From positions 22,395,447 through 22,459,446 of the forward strand of contig OX388319.1 in assembly GCA_947579605.1 (NCBI GenBank): DNA of 64,000 nt, written 5' to 3'. A program made the position numbers and the translations under genes. Positions 1 to 9,846 of this stretch are shown piece after piece. The DNA is from Athripsodes cinereus (taxonomy: Eukaryota > Arthropoda > Insecta > Trichoptera > Leptoceridae). Within the stretch, counting starts at the first letter, position 1; each line of letters begins with the position of its first letter. Under the pieces are notes generated by a model. That model saw nothing but the letters and a program-made list of their open reading frames with translations, was not told where the DNA came from and did not search any database.

Positions 1-339
1 TAAACAAATATTAGTACACATTTCGTTCATATTAGTTATAGTAATTTGGTTCTTAATATAGCAGAACCTACGGATTATTTTAGCACAATGCAACAGGCGA
101 CGTGGGGGCGCTAATAGCGTATGGACTCTCCATATTGTTTTTATTTTTGAAATTAAAAATGTATGGCGTAAATAATTTTCTTCATATTGTTTCTTCCCGT
201 GAATTTGTAAGATGTTTTAATAGCCTATAGTTTAATCCGGGCGGAGAAGAATCCAACAAATCAGAGATCATTCAAATCGGTACAGCCATTCTTGAGTTAT
301 AAGTGTTGTAACACACACGTCTTCCTTTTATATATTAGA
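1..339 (-). mobile_element. Helitron-like 5' end (3' end outside window or lost)
   Basis: Read on the minus strand, the sequence starts A|TCTAATATATAAAA at 340/339 and continues through GTGTGTTACAAC and GGCTGTACCGATTTGAATGA. This layout matches the complete Helitron at 42829-43125, which starts A|TCTAATATATAAAA and has GGCTGGACCGATTTTCATGG. A Helitron inserts between A and T and begins TC, as here. No CTRR terminus with a hairpin is visible before base 1, so the 3' end is missing. It interrupts the LINE fragment at 341-631. Confidence 0.55.
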
Positions 340-340
340 T

Positions 341-631
341 TACAGGTCTCTGCTGGGTGCGCCGGCGCACAGCATCATTTGTAACATGTTCATACCATCT
401 GACATCCAAAATCCTTCTAAGACACTTGTTTTCAAAGCTTAGTGTCTTCCGCTCTTGAGCCTTGGTTAAGTGCCAAGACTCGCAGCCATATAGAAGGATT
501 GGGATGACGCACGCACTGAACAAGCGACATTTTGTCCTGATGCTGAGTCCAGACGCCTTCCAAACTTTGTTCATGTTGTTGAAAGCCCCGCTAGCTGCTC
601 CTATGCGGATTGGTAATTCCGACCGGTAGAT
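341..631 (-). pseudogene. LINE reverse transcriptase C-terminal fragment
   Basis: A minus-strand reading frame encodes the region just after the reverse-transcriptase core of an RTE-like non-LTR retrotransposon. Recognisable blocks are GAFNNMNKVWKASG, IRTKCRLF, LLYGCESW, LRRILDVRWYEHVTN and VRRRT. The LLYGxExW and CLRRIL..W...VTN blocks are typical of these LINE proteins. The frame has no stop over about 95 codons but has neither the catalytic motifs nor a C-terminus. It ends where the Helitron-like sequence begins at 340. Both flanks are unrelated DNA, so it is a dead 5'-truncated fragment. Confidence 0.72.
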
Positions 632-841
632 GCAAGTAGTTGAAAAGAATGTACGGAGAGAAAAAAAAATTAAAGTAAAGAAAAAGGAAAAAAATACAGA
701 GAATAAAGAAAGAAAATTCAGAAAAAGAGAGAAAGAAAGATTTTTTATGTATTGTGATCAATGTACAATAAAGAATCCATTAAAAAAATACCTTAACGAA
801 TTAAAAATTAACAAAGTATTTTTTTATTAACAGTGAACAGC

Positions 842-950
842 TCTGCTAGTGACATTTTATGTATTAGGTAGATGGGTATGCTATGCATTTTATGGTTTTA
901 TTAAACATCCATTAAAGGAATTAACCACCCCTTCCGCGCCATTAAAATAA
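842..950 (+). mobile_element. Short retroposon insert flanked by 14-bp direct repeats
   Basis: TAACAGTGAACAGC occurs exactly at 828-841 and again at 951-964. The 109 bp between them end in the A-rich stretch ATTAAAATAA. A 14-bp direct repeat around a short insert with an A-rich right end is what target-primed reverse transcription leaves. The insert contains no ORF or pol III box that I recognise and could be a LINE 3' tail or a SINE. Confidence 0.5.
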
Positions 951-964
951 TAACAGTGAACAGC

Positions 965-1536
965 CAAGATGCTACACGTTCAAGGAGTTGTTAGTCAGTA
1001 ATGTGACATCAAACATCGATACTTGTAACTGAAAGTCTTAAATGTTGCCATGGAGCTTACAACAAGTTCACATTATTTGATTAATAACATAACCTTATAC
1101 TTAGCTTTTTTTATTCAAAAGACTTAATTATTTGTTGTACTTCAAAATTTGCAGAAAGAAATGTACCTAATACTTTATTAAATAAGCTTCTTTACGTCGC
1201 TTTGTAAATCTTTGAAAATGTATAAAATAAAAAACGTAAATTAAAGAACACTGTAGGTACAAACAGTATCTTTTGAAATTAAAGTTAATTAAAAAATATA
1301 TTATGTTTTATTTTAAACTCAAATGTTTTTTATTTAATTTAATTTATTTAATCAAGTTATAAATATAGCATTTAATTTATAACTTATAATAACCTTATGA
1401 TTAACTACCATTATTATACTTATTTTCTATTTCAATTATCTTAATTAATAAATTATCAATATATTTAACTGCATTCTAATAAGACTATTAACACATTCCA
1501 TTAAGACGATAAATACACTCCAGTAAGAAAGACAAA
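965..1536. other. AT-rich stretch without recognised features
   Basis: I see no coding potential, RNA gene or repeat I can name. The stretch is dominated by A/T runs. Confidence 0.6.
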
Positions 1537-1815
1537 TATTAGTCTGATATTTTAAATCACAGGAAAAAAAAAAAAAAAAACAATCTTAATCACTCTACAA
1601 TGATAAGAATACAAATACTTAATCACTCTACAATAATAAGAATACAAAGAAGATAAATATATATGTCTGATATTCCAAATCACAGGAAATAAAATAAGAG
1701 AAAAAAATCATACTTAATGTTACTTAATGTCTGATATTCCAAATCACAGGAAATAAAATAAGAGAAAAAAATCATACTTAATGTTACTCTACCATAATAA
1801 GAATACCAAATATAT
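1537..1815. repeat. Local imperfect tandem repeats
   Basis: Units containing CTGATATTCCAAATCACAGG, then AATAAAATAAGAG and CATACTTAATGTTACT, occur at about 1668 and 1730, with a degenerate start (CTGATATTTTAAATCACAGG) at 1537. A second unit, CACTCTACAATRATAAGAATAC, recurs at about 1591, 1624 and 1791. They look like slippage or small-duplication products in AT-rich DNA. Confidence 0.7.
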
Positions 1816-2051
1816 TCCAACAAGAAATAAAAAAAAACAATTACATATAGGTACATGTACATAGTATTAAGTCATTCTGTCAAAATTCAGAAAATCATTC
1901 AAAGTTACAATATGTAACTAAAACACCTGTGCGTATGAAATGTATATCAAATAATCAAAATTATTCAAGTTAAATGGTTTACTAGGGAATTTCCTATAAG
2001 TAAGAAACATAATATCTAATGTATGCATTGTATCACATTATATGCAAGTAT

Positions 2052-2345
2052 TTAGAGATTATTCATGTTCTTTATACATTCATAACATCTTTTACGGAAA
2101 ATACCTAAAGATTTCGCGTTTCGTACCTCGCTAGGTAATTTATTAAAGAAATTTAATCCAAGATAATAAACACTTTTTTCTGTTGCTACAAGTCTTGGTT
2201 TTCTGAGTCGAAATTGATCGCGACTTCTTGTTGGATAATTATGAATATCTTGATTATATTTAACATTTTCATACATGTAACTTGGCAGTAGCATAACAAA
2301 AAGTACAAAATAGGGGAATGAGGGCAATATTAGGTTTTGGAAGGT
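2052..2345 (-). pseudogene. CR1/Jockey-like LINE ORF2 C-terminus
   Basis: The minus strand encodes the tail of a LINE ORF2: ILPSFPYFVLFVMLLPSYMY, DIHNYPTRSRDQFRL, YYLGLNFFNKLPSEVRN, then a stop at 2052. The same arrangement (LPSLYIYECLLY, HNYNTRCKRDV, SLYNKLPSNVKAL) ends the intact ORF2 at 4220-7210, so this comes from a related but different family in opposite orientation. The reverse-transcriptase core is absent. Confidence 0.72.
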
Positions 2346-2942
2346 ATCATAGGGTAAAACTAATGTTGAATAAATTGGGATTCTTGAGTGTGAAAAAACT
2401 TATTTACTATCAAACAATGATTTTTGTGTACAAATTAAAAAAAAAATGTTCTATGAATTTTCGCCTTTGATTTTCATACTCCATGGTCACATATTTTAAG
2501 AAATTGTACAATTTTTTGAAATCGTGTGCATTCCAGAATAAGGCTGCTCCTCAATCTTCACGCTTTGAAGTGGATAGTCAAGGACCACTATATCATTCAA
2601 TACTTGGCATTTGTTTCCTAGTCTTTTTTAGAATTGAGGTAAGGTGGAGTGACAGCTGTCACACTGTTGAAATTTGCTGTGTGTATGTTTCATGTTATTT
2701 ATAAATTAAATGAGTGTGTTTATATTGTTAAAATTGAAACTATATACATTAAAATGAAGTAAACACGTTGAATATATCAGTTTGTGTGTAATATATGTTG
2801 ATTTTGTGTAATTTACTAAATTTGTGTCTCTTGATGGTGTTGTTGTATTTAGTGCTGTGTAAATACCTACATTATAATATCATCTTGCTACTGAATATCA
2901 GAAGATCAGCTTATTATTGCAGAATATCACTATTATTCAATC

Positions 2943-4223
2943 ATGACAACAATGAGATCTCCTGTAAAAACAAGAGCCAGAAAAAATAAACCTAATAATC
3001 TATATATAACAATGTTTGACTCATCTCAGATTGATGTCTGTGAAGAAACTCCAACATTTGATAGTGATGAGATTGAAATGAAGTGTGAGAGAGTGAAAGA
3101 TGAATTACAGAAATGCAGGAAAGTACTTACTGAGAAAAATAGTGAGATTAAAATGCTTTTACTACAAATTTCCAATCTGGAAAATCAACAGATTGAATTA
3201 AATGACTTGAAAAATAGAAACATTGCAATGCAAACGGAAATGAATGACAAACAATCCAAACTTAACGACTTAAAAGAGTTAATTGAGAGAAATAAATTAA
3301 CCCACCGGATGGAATTAGATATGTTTATTCAAAATGAAGGTATAATTTTAAGAAAATTGAACGATGCAAAGAAATTAAATGAAAACCTTAAAAAATCATA
3401 TGACGACATTCAGAAAAAATTAGAATTAACAAAATTGCATAAAACTGAGAAACAAAATAATACATTGAGTGACCCTAAGCAATGGAGTGTGGTACCTGGT
3501 ATGATGGATTGTAATAGTAGTAAGGATTGTGATAATTCAAAAAATTATATACAAAAATTAATTGAAAAGAAAAGTACTGAAAAAAATTATGAAAAATTAT
3601 TGCCTAAAACTTTAATAATTGGTGATCAGTATGCTAAGGGATTGGGAGTTGATCTGCATATGAGAGGAATGAAGAATTTCAAATGCATTACAAGACCAGG
3701 AGCTACTCTAAAAGATATGTATAAGGATATTGATGTGTACCTAGATTCATGTAGTTATAATGACAACTTGGTTCTTGTTATGGGGAATAAAGAAAGAAGA
3801 AATAAGAAGAAAGAAGCATTACATATGTTAAATTTGATATGTGAAAAAGCTATGGAAAAACAAGTGTCCCTTATTCTAACGACAACCAACTATGTTAATA
3901 ATAACGAAAAAAATTTGATGATATATAAGCATAATTGCATGTTATATACTATGTGCAACTTGTATAAGGACCTAAAATTAATTGAAATAAATAACAAACA
4001 ATTATCATTGGCGGAACAAATAAAAACTAACTTGCATTCCTCTATGAATGGCACCACCACTATAATTAATATTCCACTAATGAACATAGGCGAAGAAATA
4101 CCTGAAAATAGTTTCTCCACATTAAATTTGGATAATAGTTTAAATAGACCATCAACTAGTCAGCATCAATCACAGACTCCTGATAATAGAATTATATTGA
4201 ATTTTCCAAGTCACCGACAATGA
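2943..4223 (+). CDS. LINE ORF1: coiled coil plus degenerate SGNH-hydrolase-like domain
   Basis: 426 aa. Residues 1-35 are basic and Ser/Thr-rich. Residues about 40-170 are a long Lys/Glu/Asn/Leu-rich coiled coil, expected to oligomerise the retrotransposon RNP. From about residue 222 comes an SGNH/GDSL-like fold, as in other CR1-type ORF1 proteins: LIIGDQYAKGL at block I, ITRPGATLKDM, LVLVMGNKERRNKKK at block III, and a late His in NLHSSMNG (about residue 365). The catalytic Ser of GDS is Gln229, and the block III GxND is GNKE, so the domain looks catalytically dead while the fold appears conserved. I chose the first ATG of the open frame; another lies three codons later. The stop overlaps the ORF2 start (ATGA), which suggests coupled reinitiation. 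The domain call is motif-based. Confidence 0.78.
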   Translation: MTTMRSPVKTRARKNKPNNLYITMFDSSQIDVCEETPTFDSDEIEMKCERVKDELQKCRKVLTEKNSEIKMLLLQISNLENQQIELNDLKNRNIAMQTEMNDKQSKLNDLKELIERNKLTHRMELDMFIQNEGIILRKLNDAKKLNENLKKSYDDIQKKLELTKLHKTEKQNNTLSDPKQWSVVPGMMDCNSSKDCDNSKNYIQKLIEKKSTEKNYEKLLPKTLIIGDQYAKGLGVDLHMRGMKNFKCITRPGATLKDMYKDIDVYLDSCSYNDNLVLVMGNKERRNKKKEALHMLNLICEKAMEKQVSLILTTTNYVNNNEKNLMIYKHNCMLYTMCNLYKDLKLIEINNKQLSLAEQIKTNLHSSMNGTTTIINIPLMNIGEEIPENSFSTLNLDNSLNRPSTSQHQSQTPDNRIILNFPSHRQ

Positions 4224-7210
4224 TGTATACAAATGCAAACAGCATTAGAAATAACTGTAATAATTTTGAAACTAGATATAAAAAGAAAAAAATAGCTGCT
4301 TTAACACATATGAAGGAAACTCAAGTGGTGACGTCATCATCTTCATCAGAGAATAGTGCAACCGTGTTCTGTGTCGCTCATCAGAATGCTCAAGGCCTTC
4401 GAGGGAAATTACATGAACTCTCTACTTCCCCAGTATTGAGCCAGGCAGATGTGCTGTGCTTCACGGAGACGTGGCTTTGTGAGATGGAGGCGGTTACATA
4501 TAGTGTTTTGCATTTTAATATTATTAGTAAATTTTGTAGGGATAAAACAATTAGAGGGGGTTCTCTTATAATGATTAATAAAAAACATAAATCAAAAGAA
4601 AGAATTGATATAGTAAAACTATCTATGGAAAAACATTGCGAAATAAGTTGTGTAGAAATTAATAACAAAATTATTCTATCCGTATACCGACCTCCCTCTG
4701 GTTGTCATACTGTCTTTTTAAATACCATGGAGAATGCCCTCAATCAAGCAACTCATAAAAATAATAAAGAAATTATTGTATGTGGAGATTTTAACATTGA
4801 TCTATACAAGCCCTCCAAAGAAAACTACTCCTTTATTGATTTTATGAACTCGTTTTTATTGACACGTAGCATCTTTGATGCTACACGAATTACAAATAAG
4901 TCAGCATCATGTATAGACAATATTTTTACTAATACCGATATAATTGAAACAAACATTGTGGACTTAGTTAGATCTGACCATAATGGGCAGTTAATTAAAT
5001 TTAGAACAGAATCTGTATCAACGCACACCAATAATAAAAATAAATATATTAGTAAAAGAGTATATCATAAAGATAAAGTAGAAGAATTTAAAGATTTGAT
5101 ATCATTTACATTGAGTGACTCTGATTTCTTAAACTGTGACATAAATAAACAATTTGAAATTTTCTTTAATGATGTTGTGTTGACAATCAATAACGTTTTC
5201 CCAATTAAAAGATTAAATTGTAAATCTAGCATGTCATTTGTAGATTGGGCAACTCCTGGTGTAAGGGTATCTAGAAAAACATTATTTGATTTGTATGAAA
5301 GAAAAAAAAATGACGACTTTGATGAGATCAAAAAATTCACTAGGACTTACAGTGCAGTGTTTAAGCGGGTCTGTAATGAAGCAAAACATAAATTCTTTGC
5401 CAATAAAATTAAAAAATCAAAAAATCCTATTAAAGCGACATGGGATATTATTAAAAATGAGACTGGTAGAACCCGTAATGTTGACAATGAACGTCATACA
5501 ACAAATCATATGAATGAAAAAGTTTTAGAAAAAGCAAACTCCTTTAATAACTATTTTGTGAATGTAGCGTCATCCTTAGTCAATAATCTTTCTATTCAAA
5601 ATGCTTTAAAATATTTGTCACCTTCTTGCAAATCAAAAAATGTATTTAAATTTAAAAAAGTTTCCCAGGCAGATATATTGAGAATATGTAAAAAACTTAA
5701 AAATAAGAAAACAAATGATCTGTGGCACATGTCAACGTGCCTTTTGAAGCTGATAGTTGATGGCATTGCACAATCTGTTGCAACAATAATCAACATTTGT
5801 CTTGAACAAGGAGTTTTCCCAGATAAACTAAAAATAGCTAGGATCATTCCTATATTTAAAAAAGGTGACAAAGATGATCCTGGGAATTATAGACCCATTT
5901 CGATACTGCCTGTATTAAGCAAAATTTTTGAGTCGGTGGTCGCTGAGCAGCTTACCCAGTACATAACCCAGAACGGTATATTACATCCACAACAGTTTGG
6001 CTTTCAGAAGGGAAAAAATACCTCTGACAGTATAGCTTCCCTTGTCAAAACTATCTTGGAAGCCATGGACCAAAAACGAGACACTTATGGTGTGTTTTGT
6101 GATCTTTCAAAAGCCTTCGACTGTGTGGACTATGACATTCTTATACAAAAATTAGAATACTATGGTATTACTAACAAAGAAATTGTTTTTTTCCGATCAT
6201 ACTTAGAAAATCGTCAACAGGTGACCGAAATGGGTAGTGTCCGATCGCAAACATCAGTGGTAAAACGTGGCGTTCCACAAGGTTCTATACTTGGTCCTAT
6301 TTTGTTTTTAATTTATATAAATGATCTACCAACAGCTATACCAAGGGATCAAACAGTAATAATGTTCGCTGACGATACATCTCTCTTAATTAGGGATGAT
6401 AAATCTAAAGAAAAAGTTGTAGAAAATGTTCACATGGTGTTAGATCGCATGGGTGAGTGGTTCAGTGCCAACGGTCTCGTTCTTAATGTGACGAAAACAA
6501 ATACCGTTCATTTCTCTCTGAGAAAGAATACAAATGCTGACCCAGTGATAGCGTCACTGTGTGAGCAAGGGTTGCAGACAACTAGGGAGGCAAAATTCCT
6601 AGGTGTGACAATAGATGAAAAATTGCAATGGTCAGCACATATTGAATGTATTTCTAAAAAATTGTGCTCTGCAATCTACGCCATTAGAAAAACTAAAGAA
6701 GTTTGTGGATTTGACGCAGCCAAATTTGTTTACTTTGCGTATTTTCATAGTATCATGTCCTATGGAGTATTGTTCTGGGGAAGGGGAGCTGACTGGAATA
6801 GAGTATTTATATTACAAAAAAGGGCAGTACGAGAACTAATGAATATAAAACCCAGAGATACATGTAAGATTGCCTTCAGTGAACTGGGAGTACTTACATT
6901 ACCAAGTTTATACATATATGAGTGCCTACTTTATTCCTATAAGAACATATCTAATACGCCCCTGAACTTAGACTATCACAATTACAATACTCGTTGTAAA
7001 CGAGATGTAAGACCCCTAGAACATAGATTGGCTAAAGTTTCAAAAAGCTTTATTTGTCTTAGCATAAGTTTATATAATAAATTGCCCAGTAATGTTAAGG
7101 CACTCAATTATGTAGAATATCAGAGAGAAGTGAAAAGGTATCTTGTTGGAAAAGCTTTTTACAATATCGACGAAATGCTAAATGGGACTGTTCAGCCTAA
7201 TTGGCATTGA
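4220..7210 (+). CDS. LINE ORF2: EEP endonuclease and reverse transcriptase
   Basis: 996 aa, no internal stop. The N-terminal apurinic-like endonuclease spans about residues 50-260: HQNAQGL with Asn about 56, TETWL with Glu about 83, YRPPSG, GDFNIDL with Asp about 190, ASCIDNIF and SDHNGQ. It nicks the target DNA for reverse transcription. The reverse transcriptase spans about 530-800: IIPIFKKGDKDDPGNYRPIS, QFGFQKGKNT, FCDLSKAFDCVDY, GVPQGSILGP and the catalytic FADDTSLL. A C-terminal region (about 860-996) has ILFWGRGADW-type and HNYNTR blocks common in CR1/Jockey proteins. There is no RNase H domain and no zinc knuckle. All catalytic residues I can check are present. The start overlaps the ORF1 stop. 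Confidence 0.9.
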   Translation: MMYTNANSIRNNCNNFETRYKKKKIAALTHMKETQVVTSSSSSENSATVFCVAHQNAQGLRGKLHELSTSPVLSQADVLCFTETWLCEMEAVTYSVLHFNIISKFCRDKTIRGGSLIMINKKHKSKERIDIVKLSMEKHCEISCVEINNKIILSVYRPPSGCHTVFLNTMENALNQATHKNNKEIIVCGDFNIDLYKPSKENYSFIDFMNSFLLTRSIFDATRITNKSASCIDNIFTNTDIIETNIVDLVRSDHNGQLIKFRTESVSTHTNNKNKYISKRVYHKDKVEEFKDLISFTLSDSDFLNCDINKQFEIFFNDVVLTINNVFPIKRLNCKSSMSFVDWATPGVRVSRKTLFDLYERKKNDDFDEIKKFTRTYSAVFKRVCNEAKHKFFANKIKKSKNPIKATWDIIKNETGRTRNVDNERHTTNHMNEKVLEKANSFNNYFVNVASSLVNNLSIQNALKYLSPSCKSKNVFKFKKVSQADILRICKKLKNKKTNDLWHMSTCLLKLIVDGIAQSVATIINICLEQGVFPDKLKIARIIPIFKKGDKDDPGNYRPISILPVLSKIFESVVAEQLTQYITQNGILHPQQFGFQKGKNTSDSIASLVKTILEAMDQKRDTYGVFCDLSKAFDCVDYDILIQKLEYYGITNKEIVFFRSYLENRQQVTEMGSVRSQTSVVKRGVPQGSILGPILFLIYINDLPTAIPRDQTVIMFADDTSLLIRDDKSKEKVVENVHMVLDRMGEWFSANGLVLNVTKTNTVHFSLRKNTNADPVIASLCEQGLQTTREAKFLGVTIDEKLQWSAHIECISKKLCSAIYAIRKTKEVCGFDAAKFVYFAYFHSIMSYGVLFWGRGADWNRVFILQKRAVRELMNIKPRDTCKIAFSELGVLTLPSLYIYECLLYSYKNISNTPLNLDYHNYNTRCKRDVRPLEHRLAKVSKSFICLSISLYNKLPSNVKALNYVEYQREVKRYLVGKAFYNIDEMLNGTVQPNWH

Positions 7211-7427
7211 TTCAATTCATTTATTTATTTATAATTATTACAACTTATTTTTTACATATACTGACGAGAAGTTATTTTGGGCCTTTTACACTCGAAAAAC
7301 TTTGATTCAATGAAATTTCTTTATTTATTTGTTTATTGTATTGTTGTAATTTGATTATTTTGTCATTTGTAAAACAAAAATTATATAATTGCCTGACGAT
7401 TCCAAGTGCCAAATCAATGGCCTACGG

Positions 7428-7461
7428 ATGATAAGAAAGAATAAAGAATAAAGAATAAAGT
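7428..7461 (+). repeat. Simple-repeat 3' terminus of the CR1-like LINE
   Basis: GATAAGAAAGAATAAAGAATAAAGAATAAAG closes the element's 3' UTR, which begins at 7211 and has no ORF. Short tandem octamer or heptamer 3' ends in place of poly(A) are usual for CR1/L2-like LINEs. Confidence 0.7.
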
Positions 7462-7524
7462 CCCTTTTCCTAACTAACCTTCTCTTTTCCTTACGTTTAG
7501 TTTTTTAGTGAATGTTTCGTAAAG

Positions 7525-7650
7525 TTGGGTTATTTGGAAGAAATCACGCCTCTGCGATTAACTCGCCCTCTGTTTATTGATTGTGTTCGATTTAAAGCTA
7601 TTTTTGTGTAGATTTGCTTGTAATCAATGTACAGCAAAAACTAAATAAGC
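7525..7650 (+). mobile_element. LINE 3' tail T1
   Basis: GTTGGGTTATTTGGAAGAAATCACGCC, TGCGATTAACTCGCCCTCTG and AATCAATGTACAG match the T1 tails at 37615-37830 (+), 48306-48530 (+), 27738-27860 (-) and 18515-18683 (-). This is the 3' UTR of a LINE. No ORF portion is attached here. Confidence 0.65.
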
Positions 7651-7672
7651 GAAAATGGTAAATTTGGTCTCA

Positions 7673-7982
7673 TTAGTTTTATATTGGCATAGAGAACACA
7701 GCTTGCATTTTTATTACAATGCAGCTGGTCTGCTGGCTACCCCACCTGTGGTATATGCCGTGATGGCTTAGTAGTAGTTTCACTGAACATGTCAATTGAA
7801 TGATTACTTATATAGCGAAACCGTTCTTATATCAGAAAATAATTTCACTAAACAAAAAATAATTTCATCCATTTACCACTAATCCTGAATTTCTTATTTT
7901 TTTATGGCACAGACAGGTCGACATGTATATTTATTACATACACTTACTTCACCACTTGTGGAAAACGCGGTGATGGTATAGA
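7673..7982 (+). repeat. Repeat A, two adjacent 3' fragments
   Basis: 7673-7780 matches the 3' half of repeat A (TTATATTGGCATAGAGAAC, GCTGGTCTGCTGGCTACCCC, GCCGTGATGG, GTAGTAGT). A second, more degenerate 3' fragment with TGGCACAGACAGG and GCGGTGATGGTATAG follows at 7902-7982. Confidence 0.65.
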
Positions 7983-8329
7983 TACATAGAAAGATTCGCT
8001 CGTACTTGGGTGCTATGTCTAAAATAAATAAAAAATAATAATCTTGGTGTACAGTTAAAATCTAAATAAAGCGATGGTTCGTCTTTTTGATTGAAGCTAC
8101 ACAACGAACTTTTTGATTGAAGTCTTGTAAATACAGGAAGCATTATATATAAAATAAATAAATTAATATTTATCTATTCTAGGCACATACATAGGTAGGT
8201 ACCTACTGCAGAGAACAATGCCTTATGAACATCGGCGGTTCTCCTTTGGGAGCGTTAATGCGGCGCTCTCCCTTTATAAATTCAATTAGTACAGTATGTT
8301 TTTAATATTTACAATTATTTTGTTTAAAT

Positions 8330-8560
8330 GGGCTAGGACACATCGTGAATATGACATAAGCAATCAAACATTTTGACTGGAGAAACAAGTTTGGTTTCTT
8401 CAATTGACTTGCATATAATTGTTCTCGATTGGTGGACCTTATGCGTACATCGTAAAAGTGAGAATGACAGAAAAATAATTGATGAACATTGTCTATGGAC
8501 ACCGAGTGTGATCTTTTCAGCTAGCCCAGAGCCGATTCGTTGTAATATTTTACTTATAGA
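8330..8560. repeat. MITE-4-related repeat copy
   Basis: CAATCAAACATTTTGACTGGAGAA, GATTGGTGGACCTTAT, GTGAGAATGAC, CATTGTCTATGGACACCGA and CCGATTCGT run in the same order as blocks in the palindromic element at 16835-17156 and the copy at 26230-26420. Terminal repeats are not evident here. Confidence 0.55.
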
Positions 8561-9527
8561 CCATTAAAGGATGACGTCACAGAAAAATCATTGAGGGGCA
8601 TCAGGCATCCCAACACAACAGACGATTACGGTGTAATATAAGGTGGAACGCCTAAAGAATACCTAATAATCAAAAAAACTGTCAGTGTCGATTTTGTTAT
8701 TATTTTGTCGTCTGACTTTCTTTTTTTTCTCTTATGGCATAACATCCTACAAGGATGATTTGCGCAATCTGACTGTTTGCCCCCCAAGCAAAAGCAAATC
8801 CATAGACAAGACCACGTGACCTTTAATGGTCTATTGCGTAAATATGGTTCGTGATCACTAGAGACCTTTTTTTCACATTGTCCTTTGTACATATTGAGTT
8901 TCTTATAACCACATTTGTTCCTTTGTCACACGCCGACTCCAAATATCCGAAGAAAAACTGCAGCCTTCTTTCCATTCTTATAACAAGTAATTTGTATTTT
9001 TATAAGGAATATAAAAAAACATAAACACAACTTGATAAATACGTAAATATAATTAAATTATTTCTATAAATATGTAAACATAATTTGGTTTCATCAAAAC
9101 CAGAGAAACGACAAATTATGTTATTTTATTCTATCTTTCTTTACATCTTGTTTTCATTCCTTGTCAAAATCAATCTTCATAAAATATCAATTTAAACAAA
9201 ACAATGAAATGGAACAAATTTAAAAAATCAAAATAAAAATAATCTAACAGAGTAACAACTAAGGTACCTAGGTACTTTCTCTACAGAATTTTTCGCGTTT
9301 GCGATAAACCAGATTTAATAAAAAATAACGCCAATTTCTTGTAAATAACACAACTTCTTTAAAAAATAACAACGATGTTCCAAAAAAAAAAAAACGCCGA
9401 AAAAATGCAAGTCTCTAGTGATAACTTAGACCTCTTTTACTTTATTTCAATAAAAAAATCCATCAAAAACATACCTACCATTTTAAACTATACAATGCAT
9501 CATAAATGAGAATTAAAGCTGATAAGT
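8561..9527. other. No recognised feature
   Basis: This stretch is AT-rich. The part at 8720-8840 (TTCTCTTATGGCATAACATC, GCCCCCCAAGCAAAAGC) has the look of an old LINE 3' UTR, but I found no second copy in the window. Confidence 0.5.
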
Positions 9528-9702
9528 GTTCGTCGGTAGCCTGGAGGTAGAGTCTCGGCCTTATGAACATGAGGTCCGGGGTTCGATCCCAGGTGCCGGC
9601 AAACCCCCCTTTTCACGACACAAGCTTTTAGCTTACTGTGAAAGGTGTATAAGGTTGTATTTGGGTTTGTAACAAAACCCAGATATATCTTTAAAAAAAA
9701 AA
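9528..9702 (+). mobile_element. SINE-1, tRNA-derived, full-length copy
   Basis: The copy begins GTTCGTCGGTAGCCTGGAGG, with A-box-like TAGCCTGGAGG, and carries a good B box (GGTTCGATCCC) about 45 bases on. Its body contains CACGACACAAGCTTTTAGC and TTGTATTTGGGTTTGTAAC. It ends in AGATATATCTTT plus a run of A. The same order recurs at 18684-18864, 52607-52772 and 63242-63415 (minus). The two pol III boxes and A tail identify a tRNA-headed SINE. Confidence 0.85.
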
Positions 9703-9736
9703 GTGTATTTTGTGTACTAAACATTTTTTTAAATGT

Positions 9737-9846
9737 AATATAGTGATAATCTCGCTCCTGCATATAATCATCACATTTTTTATGTTAATTACTTTGTTGA
9801 TTTTATAATGTAAATGATGATGTGCAAGAAGAATAAAATAAAAAAA
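9737..9846 (+). mobile_element. LINE 3' tail T2
   Basis: AGTGATAATCTCGCTCCTGC, ATCATCACATTTTTTATG and GATGATGTGCAAGAAGAATA, ending in AATAAAATAAAAAAA, match the T2 tails at 10430-10530, 38130-38460, 22690-22815 and 54328-54760. Confidence 0.65.

Larger units (their letters stand above)
2480..7461 (+). mobile_element. Apparently intact CR1-like non-LTR retrotransposon
   Basis: The element has a 5' UTR whose left limit is uncertain (about 2340-2900), ORF1 at 2943-4223, ORF2 at 4220-7210, and a 3' UTR ending in a short AAAGAAT-type array at 7428-7461. Both long frames are free of stops and frameshifts. ORF2 has an EEP endonuclease plus reverse transcriptase without RNase H, and ORF1 has a coiled coil plus an SGNH-like domain. 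A simple-repeat 3' end rather than poly(A), together with these domains, points to the CR1/L2 side of the Jockey superfamily. No target-site duplication could be identified, so recent mobility is unproven. Confidence 0.8.

Noticed and set aside
2483..2989. Short frames upstream of ORF1
   Set aside because: They lie in the LINE 5' UTR and show no domain or codon pattern suggesting a protein.
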